The position numbers and the translations under genes are program-made. From Alloacidobacterium sp035547425 (GTDB lineage Bacteria > Acidobacteriota > Terriglobia > Terriglobales > Acidobacteriaceae): DNA of 64,000 nucleotides. How positions within the stretch are numbered: position 1 is the stretch's first letter; every line of letters begins with the position of its first letter. Below, piece after piece: positions 25,884-34,509 of the stretch. The stretch covers positions 67,356 to 131,355 of the forward strand of contig DASZUU010000002.1 of the NCBI GenBank assembly GCA_035547425.1, read 5' to 3'. The notes under the pieces were generated by a model. That model searched no databases. It was not told the origin of the DNA and worked only from the letters and a program-made list of their open reading frames with translations.

Positions 25884-25889
25884 ATTGTA
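25884..25889 (-). promoter_or_regulatory. Candidate -10 element for a leaderless glyA transcript
   Basis: TACAAT lies 7 nt before the glyA ATG on the minus strand. The bases between (AAAAGGC) are too close to the ATG to act as a ribosome-binding site. No strong -35 was found. Confidence 0.45.
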
Positions 25890-26001
25890 GCTTTCCGGCT
25901 GGCGGGTTGGTTAGGGAGGATTGTCTTAATTTGTCGTCATCCCTGACGCCAACTGTTTTTGATTGCAGTAGCGGACAATTGGAGAAAGATTTTCTAGCGT
26001 T

Positions 26002-27249
26002 CTAGCGCGAGATCAGCTCTTCCACAGGTCCTGCAGTTACTTGCTTTGGGACACTCGGCTCTTCAGCCAGTTGCTTGAAAGCGTTGTAAACAAAGGAGCC
26101 GAGATACCAGCCGTCGATGAACTTGTACGGCGTTTCGCCGGTGGTGTAGTGGCCGCAAGGCAGGACTTTCGAGACGAAATCGACCCCGAGCGCGGAGAAG
26201 CTGCGCAGCACTTCGAGCGAGTATTCGCGCAGGAAGGTGAGGTCGTAGGTGGCGTGCACGACGAGGACTTTTTTGGGCAGCGCCGCGAAACGCTCCATGT
26301 AAAAGACGGGACTGATGGCGGCCCAGAGCCGCTGCAAACGGGTCTGGGTCATGCCTGCGTCTTCAAAGGCTTTGCGGATGTGGCGAGTGCTCTGGCCGGT
26401 CCAGACGACATCGCCAAAAGAGGTGGACGCATGATTGAAGGCATTCACGCGCAGGCGGGCATCGTGAGCGCTGGCGATGAAGGCGTAGCAGGAGCCGAGG
26501 CTGGTACCGAGAATGCCGAACTGCTCGTAGCCCTGCGCTTCGAGCCAGTCGAGGCAACAGCGGATATCGACCACCGCTTGTCGGCAGGCGGCAATGGTGC
26601 GTCCGATGTTGGAGCTGACGGCGTAGTCGGAGCGCTCGAGTTCCGCGGGGCGGCGGATGTCGTGATAGGGCTTGCTGAGACGAAGGGCGGAGATGCCGAA
26701 GCGATTGAAGAGCGAGCAGAGCGCGTTGTGGCTGAAGGCATCGGCGTTCCACTGCGGCATTACGATGATGGCCTGCTTCGGCTTGCCCACCTGCTTTTCT
26801 GCGGGAGCCGGATACCAGCGGGCATTCACCAGGTCGTTTTCCGGATACGGCGTGCGCACCGGCGAAGTAAAGCGGAGAAATTGCGCGGGCTTGAGCTTGC
26901 CGCTGGCGGCATCTTCCTTTAGCTTGGCGTCCTGCGCGAGCGTTTCCGGGCGCACGTTGGTGGGAAAGAGCTGCGGGTAGCGCTCCTCCAGGCGATAATC
27001 TGTGGGCTGCTGATAGCCGAAGAAGCTGTCGCTGTTGCGAACGATGGCTTCGTTCAACGCTGTCATCCAGCGTTCGGCGCCTTCCGAATCGAGCGGCGCG
27101 TCTACAGCGCTTCCCTGACGATTTGCGTGAAGAAAATCGTCGAGCCACTCAAAGCCCCACTCCACCGGGCGGACGACCCGGTTCTCGTCGCGCGTTGTCA
27201 GAGCCGTTTCCCATGCGAACATCCAGCGCGCATACCACTTGCTTAGCAT
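26002..27249 (-). CDS. Alpha/beta hydrolase (ABHD18-like)
   Basis: The 415 residues contain an alpha/beta-hydrolase core with the nucleophile elbow GILGTSLGSCYAFIA near residue 245 and an oxyanion-type strand AIIVMPQWNADAFSHNAL near 165; a late aspartate and LPCGHYTTGE near 375 would complete the triad. The N-terminal 140 residues are a family-specific cap. Overall order resembles the ABHD18-like serine hydrolases found in Acidobacteriota; the substrate is unknown. No signal peptide is present. It begins 10 nt after alr ends, so it is probably in the alr transcript, although TAAACT 6 nt before its ATG could be an internal promoter. Confidence 0.8.
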   Translation of the reverse strand: MLSKWYARWMFAWETALTTRDENRVVRPVEWGFEWLDDFLHANRQGSAVDAPLDSEGAERWMTALNEAIVRNSDSFFGYQQPTDYRLEERYPQLFPTNVRPETLAQDAKLKEDAASGKLKPAQFLRFTSPVRTPYPENDLVNARWYPAPAEKQVGKPKQAIIVMPQWNADAFSHNALCSLFNRFGISALRLSKPYHDIRRPAELERSDYAVSSNIGRTIAACRQAVVDIRCCLDWLEAQGYEQFGILGTSLGSCYAFIASAHDARLRVNAFNHASTSFGDVVWTGQSTRHIRKAFEDAGMTQTRLQRLWAAISPVFYMERFAALPKKVLVVHATYDLTFLREYSLEVLRSFSALGVDFVSKVLPCGHYTTGETPYKFIDGWYLGSFVYNAFKQLAEEPSVPKQVTAGPVEELISR

Positions 27250-27258
27250 GCTTCTAGT

Positions 27259-28431
27259 TTAATCAACCATGAGGCGGGGCACACGCGCGCCGATGGCGCA
27301 GAGGACTTCGTAAGGGATGGTTCCCGTAGCTTTGGCAAGATCGTCGGCGGTAATTTTCTCGCTGCCCTGCTCGCCAATCAGCACAACTTCATCGCCAATC
27401 TCAACGCCGGGAATATCAGTTACGTCGAGGATGGTTTGATCCATGGAGACGCGCCCTGCGATGGGCGCGCGCTGCCCGCGTACGAGCACGTGCCCACGAT
27501 TCGAGAGAAGGCGATTCAGGCCATCAGCATACCCTACCGGGGTGAGCGCCAGCCGGGTGGGCCGCGACGCGGTGAAGGTCATGTTGTAGCCTGCGGTTTC
27601 ACCTGCTTCAATCGTACGCGTGGAGACGATGCGGCTTTTCCAGGAAAGCACTGGCAGCAGCTCTGGAGTGGCGATACCGGCTGGGGAAAATGGAATCGTA
27701 TATCCGTAAAGTGCGATGCCGGGTCGCATCATGAATCGCGCCTTGCATTTTTTTGCCAGCGCAAGAAGCGCTAAGGCGTGGTCCGGCCCCAGCACGGTTG
27801 CGGAATTACCGGCATGAATCCATTGCGGATGTATGCCCGCATCTGCGATTACTTCCAGTGCATCAGAGAACCGCGAAAGCTGGCGCGCAGTCTCATCTGG
27901 CTCCAGAATTTCAGGAGCGCTGAAGTGCGTCATCACGCCTTCGATTTGTATGGGCGAATCTGCGGTGATCGGCCCAAGCAGAGACTTCAGATCTTTGAAG
28001 CTGCGCACGCCCTGGCGCGACATTCCACTATCAATCTCGAGTTGTATGCGCACGGATTGCGGCGGAGACTGCAGCTTGCGTGCTGCTTCTTCCAACAAAT
28101 GGAAATGGAACGGCTCCCATACCTGGGGAGAGAGCTGGTGCTCGATCACCATCTCTGCCTCGCCGTGCCATAGCCCGGACATAACGAGAATGCGCGCCGC
28201 GGGACAAACTTGCCGCAGCGCGACCGCCTCTTCGACACATGTGACGCCGAACCATGATGCGCCTGCTTCTGCCAGGATTGGCGCGCACGCGGCAGCACCG
28301 TGTCCATATGCATTCGCTTTCACTACGGCAATCAATTCGGCCTCAGCGGGGGCCGCGGCACGCAGAAGATTCCAGTTGGCGAGCAGACGCGCGCGCGATA
28401 TCTCGGCGCGGACGGGGCGATTGGGCATCAT
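27259..28431 (-). CDS. alr: Alanine racemase
   Basis: This PLP enzyme supplies D-alanine for peptidoglycan. The 390 residues show the PLP lysine in AVVKANAYGHGAAACAPIL near residue 38, IQLEIDSGMSRQGV near 150, MRPGIALYGY near 235, and the catalytic tyrosine in AGYNMTFTA near 280, followed by VSMDQTILDVTD. Length is normal. Two ATGs in tandem (28431 and 28428) are possible starts. Its product is the substrate of Ddl, encoded at 4.6 kb. The small membrane-protein gene is divergent. Confidence 0.97.
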   Translation of the reverse strand: MMPNRPVRAEISRARLLANWNLLRAAAPAEAELIAVVKANAYGHGAAACAPILAEAGASWFGVTCVEEAVALRQVCPAARILVMSGLWHGEAEMVIEHQLSPQVWEPFHFHLLEEAARKLQSPPQSVRIQLEIDSGMSRQGVRSFKDLKSLLGPITADSPIQIEGVMTHFSAPEILEPDETARQLSRFSDALEVIADAGIHPQWIHAGNSATVLGPDHALALLALAKKCKARFMMRPGIALYGYTIPFSPAGIATPELLPVLSWKSRIVSTRTIEAGETAGYNMTFTASRPTRLALTPVGYADGLNRLLSNRGHVLVRGQRAPIAGRVSMDQTILDVTDIPGVEIGDEVVLIGEQGSEKITADDLAKATGTIPYEVLCAIGARVPRLMVD

Positions 28432-28453
28432 AGCAATGTTTTCATCCTAATTG

Positions 28454-28657
28454 ATGCTCACTCGCTTTTTTGCGCGTGATATTCTGCGCCTTATGCGTCG
28501 CTCTTCGATCTGGTGGATGATTGGTGGCCTGTGGCTGGTGATTGCAATCGTTGTCGCGCTGCATCAGGGCTGGCGGCAGGCATGGCTACAGGCCACAATC
28601 GCATTGGTATTTTTTGCCGTTGCCCTCAGGATGCGCAGCAAAGAGAACCTCAGGTAG
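28454..28657 (+). CDS. Small membrane protein, unknown
   Basis: The 67-residue product has a hydrophobic stretch (SSIWWMIGGLWLVIAIVVAL) around residues 18-37 and a second (ATIALVFFAVAL) near 47-58, with basic ends, so a two-helix inner-membrane protein is likely. No family was recognised. Starts at 28454 or 28493 (MRRSSIWW) are both possible; neither has a good ribosome-binding site. It is divergent from alr and its stop codon overlaps the 3' end of hisA by 8 nt on the other strand. Confidence 0.5.
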   Translation: MLTRFFARDILRLMRRSSIWWMIGGLWLVIAIVVALHQGWRQAWLQATIALVFFAVALRMRSKENLR

Positions 28658-29336
28658 CCACGGCGCCGGTGTAGATGGCCATGCCGGAAACGGCATCGAC
28701 GCCCATCTGATGAAGCGCATCGATTTCGGCCTGTTCGCGGATACCCCCGGCGACGATCAACTGGCGCTCGGTGAGAGCGCGGAGCTGCCGCGCAATTTCA
28801 AGCGGGAAACCCTGCATCGTGCCTTCCGTATCGATATGCGTGTAGAGAAAAGTTCCGCAGAATGGATTGAGCGCGGCAATGGCCTGTTGCGGCGTGAGCC
28901 CGGCCTTTTCTTTCCATCCCTTGACGGCGACCTGCCCACTTTTTGTATCAATGCTGGCTACAAATTGATGGGAGCCGATCGATTCCTGAATTGCTTGCGC
29001 GAGATCAATATTTACGACGCCCGCTCCATTTTCAGTTTCGAAGAGAGCGGAGCCGAAGATAACGCGTTTTGCGCCTGCTGAGAGAATCTGCTGCGCACGC
29101 TCCACGGTGTGAATGCCGCCGCCGACCTGGCACGGCAGCCGCTTGGCGACTTTCTCGATGAGCGCGGCATTGTCGCCCTGGCGCATGGCGGCATCGAGAT
29201 CGATGAGTTGCACCATGGGATATGCGCTGAATCGCTCGATCCAGTAATCGAAGTCATCGAATGCGAGCTTCAGCTTTTCACCCTGTACGAGCTGGACGAT
29301 ACGTCCAGCCATCAAATCAATCGAAGGAATCAGCAC
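28650..29336 (-). CDS. hisA: ProFAR isomerase (histidine step 4)
   Basis: HisA opens the ribose of ProFAR by an Amadori rearrangement to give PRFAR. The 228-residue TIM barrel begins with LIPSIDLMAGRIVQLVQG, containing the catalytic Asp7, and has THIDTEGTMQG near residue 165 for the second catalytic region and LIVAGGIREQAEID near the phosphate site. It lacks the PriA double-function signals as far as can be read. It is the last gene of the his operon and overlaps the end of hisF by 7 nt. Confidence 0.95.
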   Translation of the reverse strand: MLIPSIDLMAGRIVQLVQGEKLKLAFDDFDYWIERFSAYPMVQLIDLDAAMRQGDNAALIEKVAKRLPCQVGGGIHTVERAQQILSAGAKRVIFGSALFETENGAGVVNIDLAQAIQESIGSHQFVASIDTKSGQVAVKGWKEKAGLTPQQAIAALNPFCGTFLYTHIDTEGTMQGFPLEIARQLRALTERQLIVAGGIREQAEIDALHQMGVDAVSGMAIYTGAVAT

Positions 29337-30112
29337 GGCAACCTCACGGGTACTCCCCGTTTTGCAATTTCCTGTTTCAGTTCGCGGACATTGGCGATGC
29401 CGAAGTGAAAGATGCTGGCGGCTAATGCGGCATCGGCCTTGCCATCAAGCAGCACGTCGGCAAAGTGCGCGGCATTGCCTGCGCCGCCTGAGGCGATCAC
29501 CGGAATCTGCACGGCTTCGCTGACGCGAGCAGTTAGATCGCAGTCGAAGCCCGCGCGCGTCCCGTCAGCGTCCATAGATGTAAGCAGAATTTCGCCGGCG
29601 CCGCGGGCTTCGGCTTCGCGTGCCCACTCGATGACCTTGCGCCCGGTGGGCTTGCGTCCTCCACTGACAAAGACCTCCGCCTCTGTGACGGGATCGCTGC
29701 TTCCCTTTGCGCGGCGGGCATCAATGGCGACGATAACGGCCTGCGCGCCAAAGCGGCTGCCGATTTCATCGATCAGTTGGGGACGGGCGATGGCGGCGGA
29801 GTTGATGCTGACCTTATCCGCGCCCGCGTCAAAAATGGCGGCAGCGTCGTCGCCGCTGCGAATGCCGCCACCGACGGCGAACGGGACGAAGAGCTGGCGT
29901 GCTGTTCGCTTTACCGTGTCAATCAAAGTTCCGCGGCCTTCGTGCGTGGCGGTGATATCGAGCAGCACGATTTCATCCGTGCCTGCTTCCGCATGGCGAC
30001 GGGCGAGTTCCGCCGGATCGCCCGCGTCGATAATATCGACAAACTGCACACCTTTGACGACGCGACCGGCGTTGACATCGAGACAGGCGATGATGCGTTT
30101 GGTCAGCGTCAT
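29330..30112 (-). CDS. hisF: Imidazole glycerol phosphate synthase, cyclase subunit
   Basis: HisF takes ammonia from HisH and closes the imidazole ring, releasing IGP and AICAR. The 260 residues show IIACLDVNAGRVVKGVQFVD with catalytic Asp11, DKVSINSAAIARPQLI, VIVAIDARR with the second catalytic Asp near 130, and VIASGGAGNAAHFADVLLDG. The ATG overlaps the hisH stop (ATGA), implying coupled synthesis with its partner subunit. Placing hisF before hisA is the reverse of E. coli order. Confidence 0.97.
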   Translation of the reverse strand: MTLTKRIIACLDVNAGRVVKGVQFVDIIDAGDPAELARRHAEAGTDEIVLLDITATHEGRGTLIDTVKRTARQLFVPFAVGGGIRSGDDAAAIFDAGADKVSINSAAIARPQLIDEIGSRFGAQAVIVAIDARRAKGSSDPVTEAEVFVSGGRKPTGRKVIEWAREAEARGAGEILLTSMDADGTRAGFDCDLTARVSEAVQIPVIASGGAGNAAHFADVLLDGKADAALAASIFHFGIANVRELKQEIAKRGVPVRLPC

Positions 30113-30699
30113 GCAAGCCTCACAAAATTTTCCAGGATGCGCAGGCCGACCGCTCCGGATTTTTCCGGATGGAACTGCACGCCCATGATGTTATCCCGCT
30201 CGACTGCGGCGGTAAAAGGCACTCCGTATTCTGTAACTGCCACGGTTCCATTTACGACGGGTGCGCGGTAGGAGTGCGTGAAGTAGACATACTCGCCGCC
30301 TGCGATGCCCTGCAGCAGGCGCGATTCCTTTACCTGAATGGAATTCCAGCCTACGTGGGGCACCTTCAGTCCATCGGAAAAACGCTCGCATTGGCCTGTG
30401 AATGCGTTGAAGCCGGACGTCTCTGGAGATTCGGAGCTGCCGGTAAACAGCCATTGCAGGCCCACACAGATACCGAGAAAGGGCGCGCCTTGCTTAACAC
30501 GCTTTTCGATGGCGGGCGTGAGATTGTGCTCCTCGAGATACTTGGTTGCTGAAAAGTGGCCCACTCCGGGAAGCACCAGCTTTTCTGCGCGCAGCACATC
30601 TTCGGGATTCGAAGTAGCGACGGCATCGGCGCCGACCGCGTGCAGGGACTTCATCACCGAAGTGAGGTTTCCGGCTTTGTAATCGATGACTGCAATCAC
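30109..30699 (-). CDS. hisH: Imidazole glycerol phosphate synthase, glutamine amidotransferase subunit
   Basis: HisH hydrolyses glutamine and channels ammonia to HisF. The 196 residues show AVIDYKAGNLTSVMKSL, LPGVGHF, the nucleophile cysteine in FLGICVGLQWLF near 83, and the His/Glu pair in GVQFHPEKSG. I place the start at a GTG whose TG is shared with the hisB stop (GTGA overlap); an upstream ATG at 30753 lies deep in hisB and would add 18 unrelated residues. The mature start would read MIAVIDYKAG, as in homologues. Confidence 0.95.
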   Translation of the reverse strand: MIAVIDYKAGNLTSVMKSLHAVGADAVATSNPEDVLRAEKLVLPGVGHFSATKYLEEHNLTPAIEKRVKQGAPFLGICVGLQWLFTGSSESPETSGFNAFTGQCERFSDGLKVPHVGWNSIQVKESRLLQGIAGGEYVYFTHSYRAPVVNGTVAVTEYGVPFTAAVERDNIMGVQFHPEKSGAVGLRILENFVRLA

Positions 30700-31304
30700 A
30701 AAAGGCCTTTCGTGCTGGGCAGCATATCGCCCAGTTGCGCATCGCGCATGCAAGCGAACCGCAGCGCGCGGGCAAATGCCTTGAACAGCGCTTCCACCTT
30801 GTGATGATTGGAGCGTCCATACATCGTCTTGAGGTGAACATTGGCGCGTGCGCCGCGGGCGAAGCCCTCGAAGAAATCTTCGACCAACTCCGATTGCAAA
30901 TCGCCGACGAGGCGCGTCTTTACTTTCGTTTTGATCACGGACGAGACGCGTCCGCTTAGATCGACGGCGGCGATGCCGAGTGTCTCGTCCATTGTCATCA
31001 GGAAATATCCGGCACGCATGATGCCCTTCTTGTCGCCGAGCGCCTGGTCAAATGCTTCGCCGAGCGCGATGCCTACATCTTCTACTGTGTGGTGCTGGTC
31101 GACATCGAGATCGCCTTTGCATGTCAGCTCAAGATCGAAAGCGCCGTGGCGCGTGAAAAGCTCCAGCATGTGGTCGAAGAAACGGATGCCTGTGTTGATC
31201 TTGTATTTGCCGCCGCCTTCTATGGTCAGGCGGAGGCTGATCTGCGTTTCCGCCGTTTTGCGGTCGATGGCTGCTGTTCGCTTTTTGCCGACTTTCGTCT
31301 TCAT
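30696..31304 (-). CDS. hisB: Imidazoleglycerol-phosphate dehydratase (monofunctional)
   Basis: This manganese enzyme dehydrates IGP to imidazole acetol phosphate. The 202 residues show GIRFFDHMLELFTRHGAFDL, DQHHTVEDVGIALGEAF, and RSNHHKVEALFKAFARAL, the repeated HHxxE metal sites. There is no phosphatase domain, so histidinol-phosphate phosphatase must be encoded elsewhere. The ATG chosen overlaps the hisC stop as ATGA; an ATG 9 nt earlier (31313) is possible. Confidence 0.96.
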   Translation of the reverse strand: MKTKVGKKRTAAIDRKTAETQISLRLTIEGGGKYKINTGIRFFDHMLELFTRHGAFDLELTCKGDLDVDQHHTVEDVGIALGEAFDQALGDKKGIMRAGYFLMTMDETLGIAAVDLSGRVSSVIKTKVKTRLVGDLQSELVEDFFEGFARGARANVHLKTMYGRSNHHKVEALFKAFARALRFACMRDAQLGDMLPSTKGLL

Positions 31305-32374
31305 TTGCTCCATCCAATCTCTGCAAGCGAGGCTTCGAGCGCCTCAATTCCTTTTGCGGTATGTTCCAGCGTTCCGATGGTGATACGCACGCAGCCATCA
31401 CAGCCGGGATCATTTGAGCGATTCCGCACGAGCACATTGCGATGGCGCATAGCAGAAGTAAACTCTTTATGCTTTTCGCCGATTTTCGTCAGAATAAAAT
31501 TTGCTTCCGATGGCCAGTACGGGAGGCCCAGCCGGTCTAAAGCCGCTGCGAATTTTTGGCGGCCTTCCAGCACTTCTTCGACATACCCCTTTAAATATGC
31601 TTCGTCTTCCAGCGCAGCAGGCAGACAGGCGAGAGCCAGGCTGTTCACGCTATAAGGCGAAATGACGCGTCTCATCCAGTGCATCTGCGATTCATGCGCT
31701 GCGAGCATGCCGAGGCGAAGTCCCGCGAGGCCATAGGCCTTTGAAAATGTGCGCGTCACTACGAGGTTCGGCGTCTTCTCGATCAGATCGAGAACAGTCT
31801 GACCATAGAAGTGGTAGTACGCTTCATCAACAAGAACAATGGCATGAGGCGCGCGTTCCAAAACTTTGAGAATGGATTCGCGCGAGACGCTGCGCCCGGT
31901 CGGGCTGTTGGGATTTGCGATCGCGATGAGCTTTGTGGCTGGTGAGATTTTGGCGAGGACTGCTTCCAGTGGAAAGGAAAAATCTTCGGCGGCCTGCACA
32001 AAAACGATCTGCGATTCCGTAGACGAGCCGTAGACCTCGTACATGGAGTACGTCGGCACAGGCAGAAGAAATTCATTGCCGTTTTCAAGATAAGTCTGAC
32101 AGAGGACGTGGATAGCTTCATCGACTCCGTTTGTCAGCAGCACCTGCTCCGGCTTTAACTCCAGATGCGATGCAACGAGCTTTTCGATGGGGTCGCGCTC
32201 GGGATACTTTGTGAGGTCAGCGCGCGAAATGCGCCCCAACGCTTCGAGCACTTTGGGAGAACAGGCAAATGTATTTTCGTTGAAATCAAGGCGCACGCCA
32301 TCGCGCGAGCCAAGCGGCGGGTGATACTCCTTTGTGCGCAGCACGGCTGCGCGAGGCTTCGGCCCCTCAGGCAT
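31301..32374 (-). CDS. hisC: Histidinol-phosphate aminotransferase
   Basis: HisC is a fold-I PLP aminotransferase that makes histidinol phosphate. The 357 residues show RLDFNENTFACSPKVLEAL, TNGVDEAIHVLCQ, IANPNSPTGRSVSRESI, IVLVDEAYYHFYG and the PLP lysine in TRTFSKAYGLAGLRLGM near residue 215. The start MPEGPKPR was chosen because it overlaps the end of hisD by 8 nt, like the other junctions; the frame is open further upstream but inside hisD. Confidence 0.95.
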   Translation of the reverse strand: MPEGPKPRAAVLRTKEYHPPLGSRDGVRLDFNENTFACSPKVLEALGRISRADLTKYPERDPIEKLVASHLELKPEQVLLTNGVDEAIHVLCQTYLENGNEFLLPVPTYSMYEVYGSSTESQIVFVQAAEDFSFPLEAVLAKISPATKLIAIANPNSPTGRSVSRESILKVLERAPHAIVLVDEAYYHFYGQTVLDLIEKTPNLVVTRTFSKAYGLAGLRLGMLAAHESQMHWMRRVISPYSVNSLALACLPAALEDEAYLKGYVEEVLEGRQKFAAALDRLGLPYWPSEANFILTKIGEKHKEFTSAMRHRNVLVRNRSNDPGCDGCVRITIGTLEHTAKGIEALEASLAEIGWSK

Positions 32375-33632
32375 TCTTCCCCCGTATGCGAATTGCGGCG
32401 GCGTGACCTTGCAATCCTTCGGCTTCGGCGAGTGCGATGGCAGCAGAAGCCAGTGTTTTGATTCCCTGCCGTTGATACCGCTGCACGGTGACAACCTTGA
32501 GAAAGTCGGAGACACTTAAGCCTCCGCGTACTCTCGCCAATCCGCCCGTGGGCAAAGTGTGATTAGGGCCGGAGATGTAGTCGCCCAGCGGCTGCGCCGA
32601 ATAGCGGCCAACGAAAACGGAACCGGCATTCACAACCCACTCCAGATCGCGTTCATCATCAACGGTCAGATGTTCTGCTGCGAGGCGATTGGTGATCGAT
32701 TGCGATTCTGTAAACGATTCAGTGACAAATATGACAGCGTTATTGCGAATGGCTTCTTTGGCAATGGGGTTAGCTGCGGACTGAACCTTGACTTCTGCCT
32801 GGACCGCTTCAGCCAATGTGGCATTGTTGGTCACAAAGATGGCCAGCGCGTCGGGATCGTGCTCCGCCTGCGCTACAAGGTCGGCTGCGATCCATGCAGG
32901 GTTGCCGGTTTCGCTGGTGACGACGATCTCCGTCGGGCCGGCCAGCATGTCGATAGCGCAATCGAAAGAAACCAGCTTTTTTGCAGCGGTCACAAAAGCA
33001 TTGCCCGGACCAACAATCTTATCGACACGCGCGATGCTCTCTGTTCCATACGCTAACGCGGCAACGGCCTGCGCGCCTCCGATGCGATAAAACTCAGTCA
33101 CACCAAGGTATCCTGCGACTGCCAGCGTTTCCGGAGCGGGACGCGGCGACACGGCGACGATGCGTTTGACGCCGGCAATTTGTGCCGGGATAACCGTCAT
33201 CAGCATGGTTGAGGGCAGCGGGTAGCGGCCGCTGGGAACATAGCATCCGACAGATTCCAGCGGGCGTATAAGCTGGCCTACTTTCAGCCCGGAGGTTTGT
33301 TCAAAGCTCCAGTCCTTGGGCAACTGGCGCTGTGCGAAGCGGCGAATATTCTTCGCCGCTGTCTGAATAGCGTTGCGGAAAACAGGCGAAGCATCGCACC
33401 AGGCCTGCTGCATTTCGTCCGCGGATATTTGTAACTGTGATTGTTTCGTAACTCCGTCGAAGCGGGCGGCGTAGCGGCGCAGAGCCGCGTCGCCGCCGCT
33501 TCTCACAGCACTTACAATGCGCCGCGCGACAGGTACGGCGCGCGCGTCGACCGTATTGCGGCGGCTCTCAAGCTCGGCGAGCAGCACTTGCGCGCGTTTC
33601 GCCTCGCGGCCTGTCGTTCGCAGCAGTCGCAT
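32367..33632 (-). CDS. hisD: Histidinol dehydrogenase
   Basis: HisD oxidises histidinol twice with NAD to give histidine, using zinc. The 421 residues show VGCYVPSGRYPLPSTMLMTV, RIGGAQAVAALAYGTESI, KIVGPGNAFVTAAKKLV, DMLAGPTEIVVTSETGNPAWIA with the nearby AEHDPDALAIFVT, and YISGPNHTLPTGGLARV close to the end. Length is normal. One nucleotide separates it from the hisG stop. Confidence 0.97.
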   Translation of the reverse strand: MRLLRTTGREAKRAQVLLAELESRRNTVDARAVPVARRIVSAVRSGGDAALRRYAARFDGVTKQSQLQISADEMQQAWCDASPVFRNAIQTAAKNIRRFAQRQLPKDWSFEQTSGLKVGQLIRPLESVGCYVPSGRYPLPSTMLMTVIPAQIAGVKRIVAVSPRPAPETLAVAGYLGVTEFYRIGGAQAVAALAYGTESIARVDKIVGPGNAFVTAAKKLVSFDCAIDMLAGPTEIVVTSETGNPAWIAADLVAQAEHDPDALAIFVTNNATLAEAVQAEVKVQSAANPIAKEAIRNNAVIFVTESFTESQSITNRLAAEHLTVDDERDLEWVVNAGSVFVGRYSAQPLGDYISGPNHTLPTGGLARVRGGLSVSDFLKVVTVQRYQRQGIKTLASAAIALAEAEGLQGHAAAIRIRGKNA

Positions 33633-33633
33633 C

Positions 33634-34509
33634 TTAGAGGACCACCTTATTCAGCGGATACTCGACGATGCCGGTGGCATTCGCAGCCTTGAGCCTGGGA
33701 ATTACATCGCGCACGACGCTCTCTTCGAGAATCGTGTTGACGGCTACCCACGAAGGATCACTGAGTGCGGAGACTGTGGGCGAATTGAGCGCGGGCAGCA
33801 CCGAAAGCACCGAAGCAAGATTCGCTTTCTGCACATTGAGCATGAGGCCAACCTGTCCCTGAGCGGCGATAGCGGCCTGCAACATCAGAGCGATGTTGTC
33901 GATTTTCTTCTTCTTGAAAGGATCTTCGTACGCTGCCGAATTGGCGATGAGGTGTGTTTCGCTGGCCATGACTGTATCGATGATGCGCAGACGATTGGCC
34001 TTGAGCGAACTGCCCGTCTCGGTTACTTCCACAATGGCATCGGCAAGCGTGGGAGGCTTGACTTCGGTTGCGCCCCAGCTGAACTCCACCTTTACGGGAA
34101 CATTCTTTTCGGCGAAATAGCGCTTCGTGACTTCAACCAGTTCCGTGGCAATTGTTTTGCCCGCCAGGTCTTCGGCCTTTTGGTAAGGCGAATCATCAGG
34201 CACGGCCAGAACCCAGCGAACACGCTGCCGGCTCTGCTTGGCGTAGACAAGGCTGGCGACGCTCTTTACTTCGCGGCCACTTTCGACAACCCAGTCAATG
34301 CCGGTGAGCCCGGCATCGAGCGCGCCGTGATCGACGTAGCGCGCCATCTCCTGCGCGCGGATCAGAGTGCACTCAATTTCACTGTCGTCGATGGATGGAA
34401 AATAGGAGCGGCCATTGGCGTAGATGTTCCAGCCTGCGCGCTGAAAGAGAGCGATGGTCGCGTCCTGCAGGCTGCCTTTAGGAATTCCGAGCTTTAACTT
34501 GCTTGCCAT
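33634..34509 (-). CDS. hisG: ATP phosphoribosyltransferase, long form
   Basis: HisG condenses ATP with PRPP, the committed and feedback-inhibited step. At 291 residues it is the long form, with a C-terminal regulatory domain (from about 215), so no HisZ partner is needed. Visible are LKLGIPKGSLQDATIALF, ALDAGLTGIDWVVESG, GATEVKPPTLADAIVEVTETGS with the PRPP loop, and a C-terminal WVAVNTILEESVVRDVIPRLK. The start ATG shares its A with the hisI stop (TAATG). Both allosteric and attenuation control are therefore expected. Confidence 0.96.
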   Translation of the reverse strand: MASKLKLGIPKGSLQDATIALFQRAGWNIYANGRSYFPSIDDSEIECTLIRAQEMARYVDHGALDAGLTGIDWVVESGREVKSVASLVYAKQSRQRVRWVLAVPDDSPYQKAEDLAGKTIATELVEVTKRYFAEKNVPVKVEFSWGATEVKPPTLADAIVEVTETGSSLKANRLRIIDTVMASETHLIANSAAYEDPFKKKKIDNIALMLQAAIAAQGQVGLMLNVQKANLASVLSVLPALNSPTVSALSDPSWVAVNTILEESVVRDVIPRLKAANATGIVEYPLNKVVL

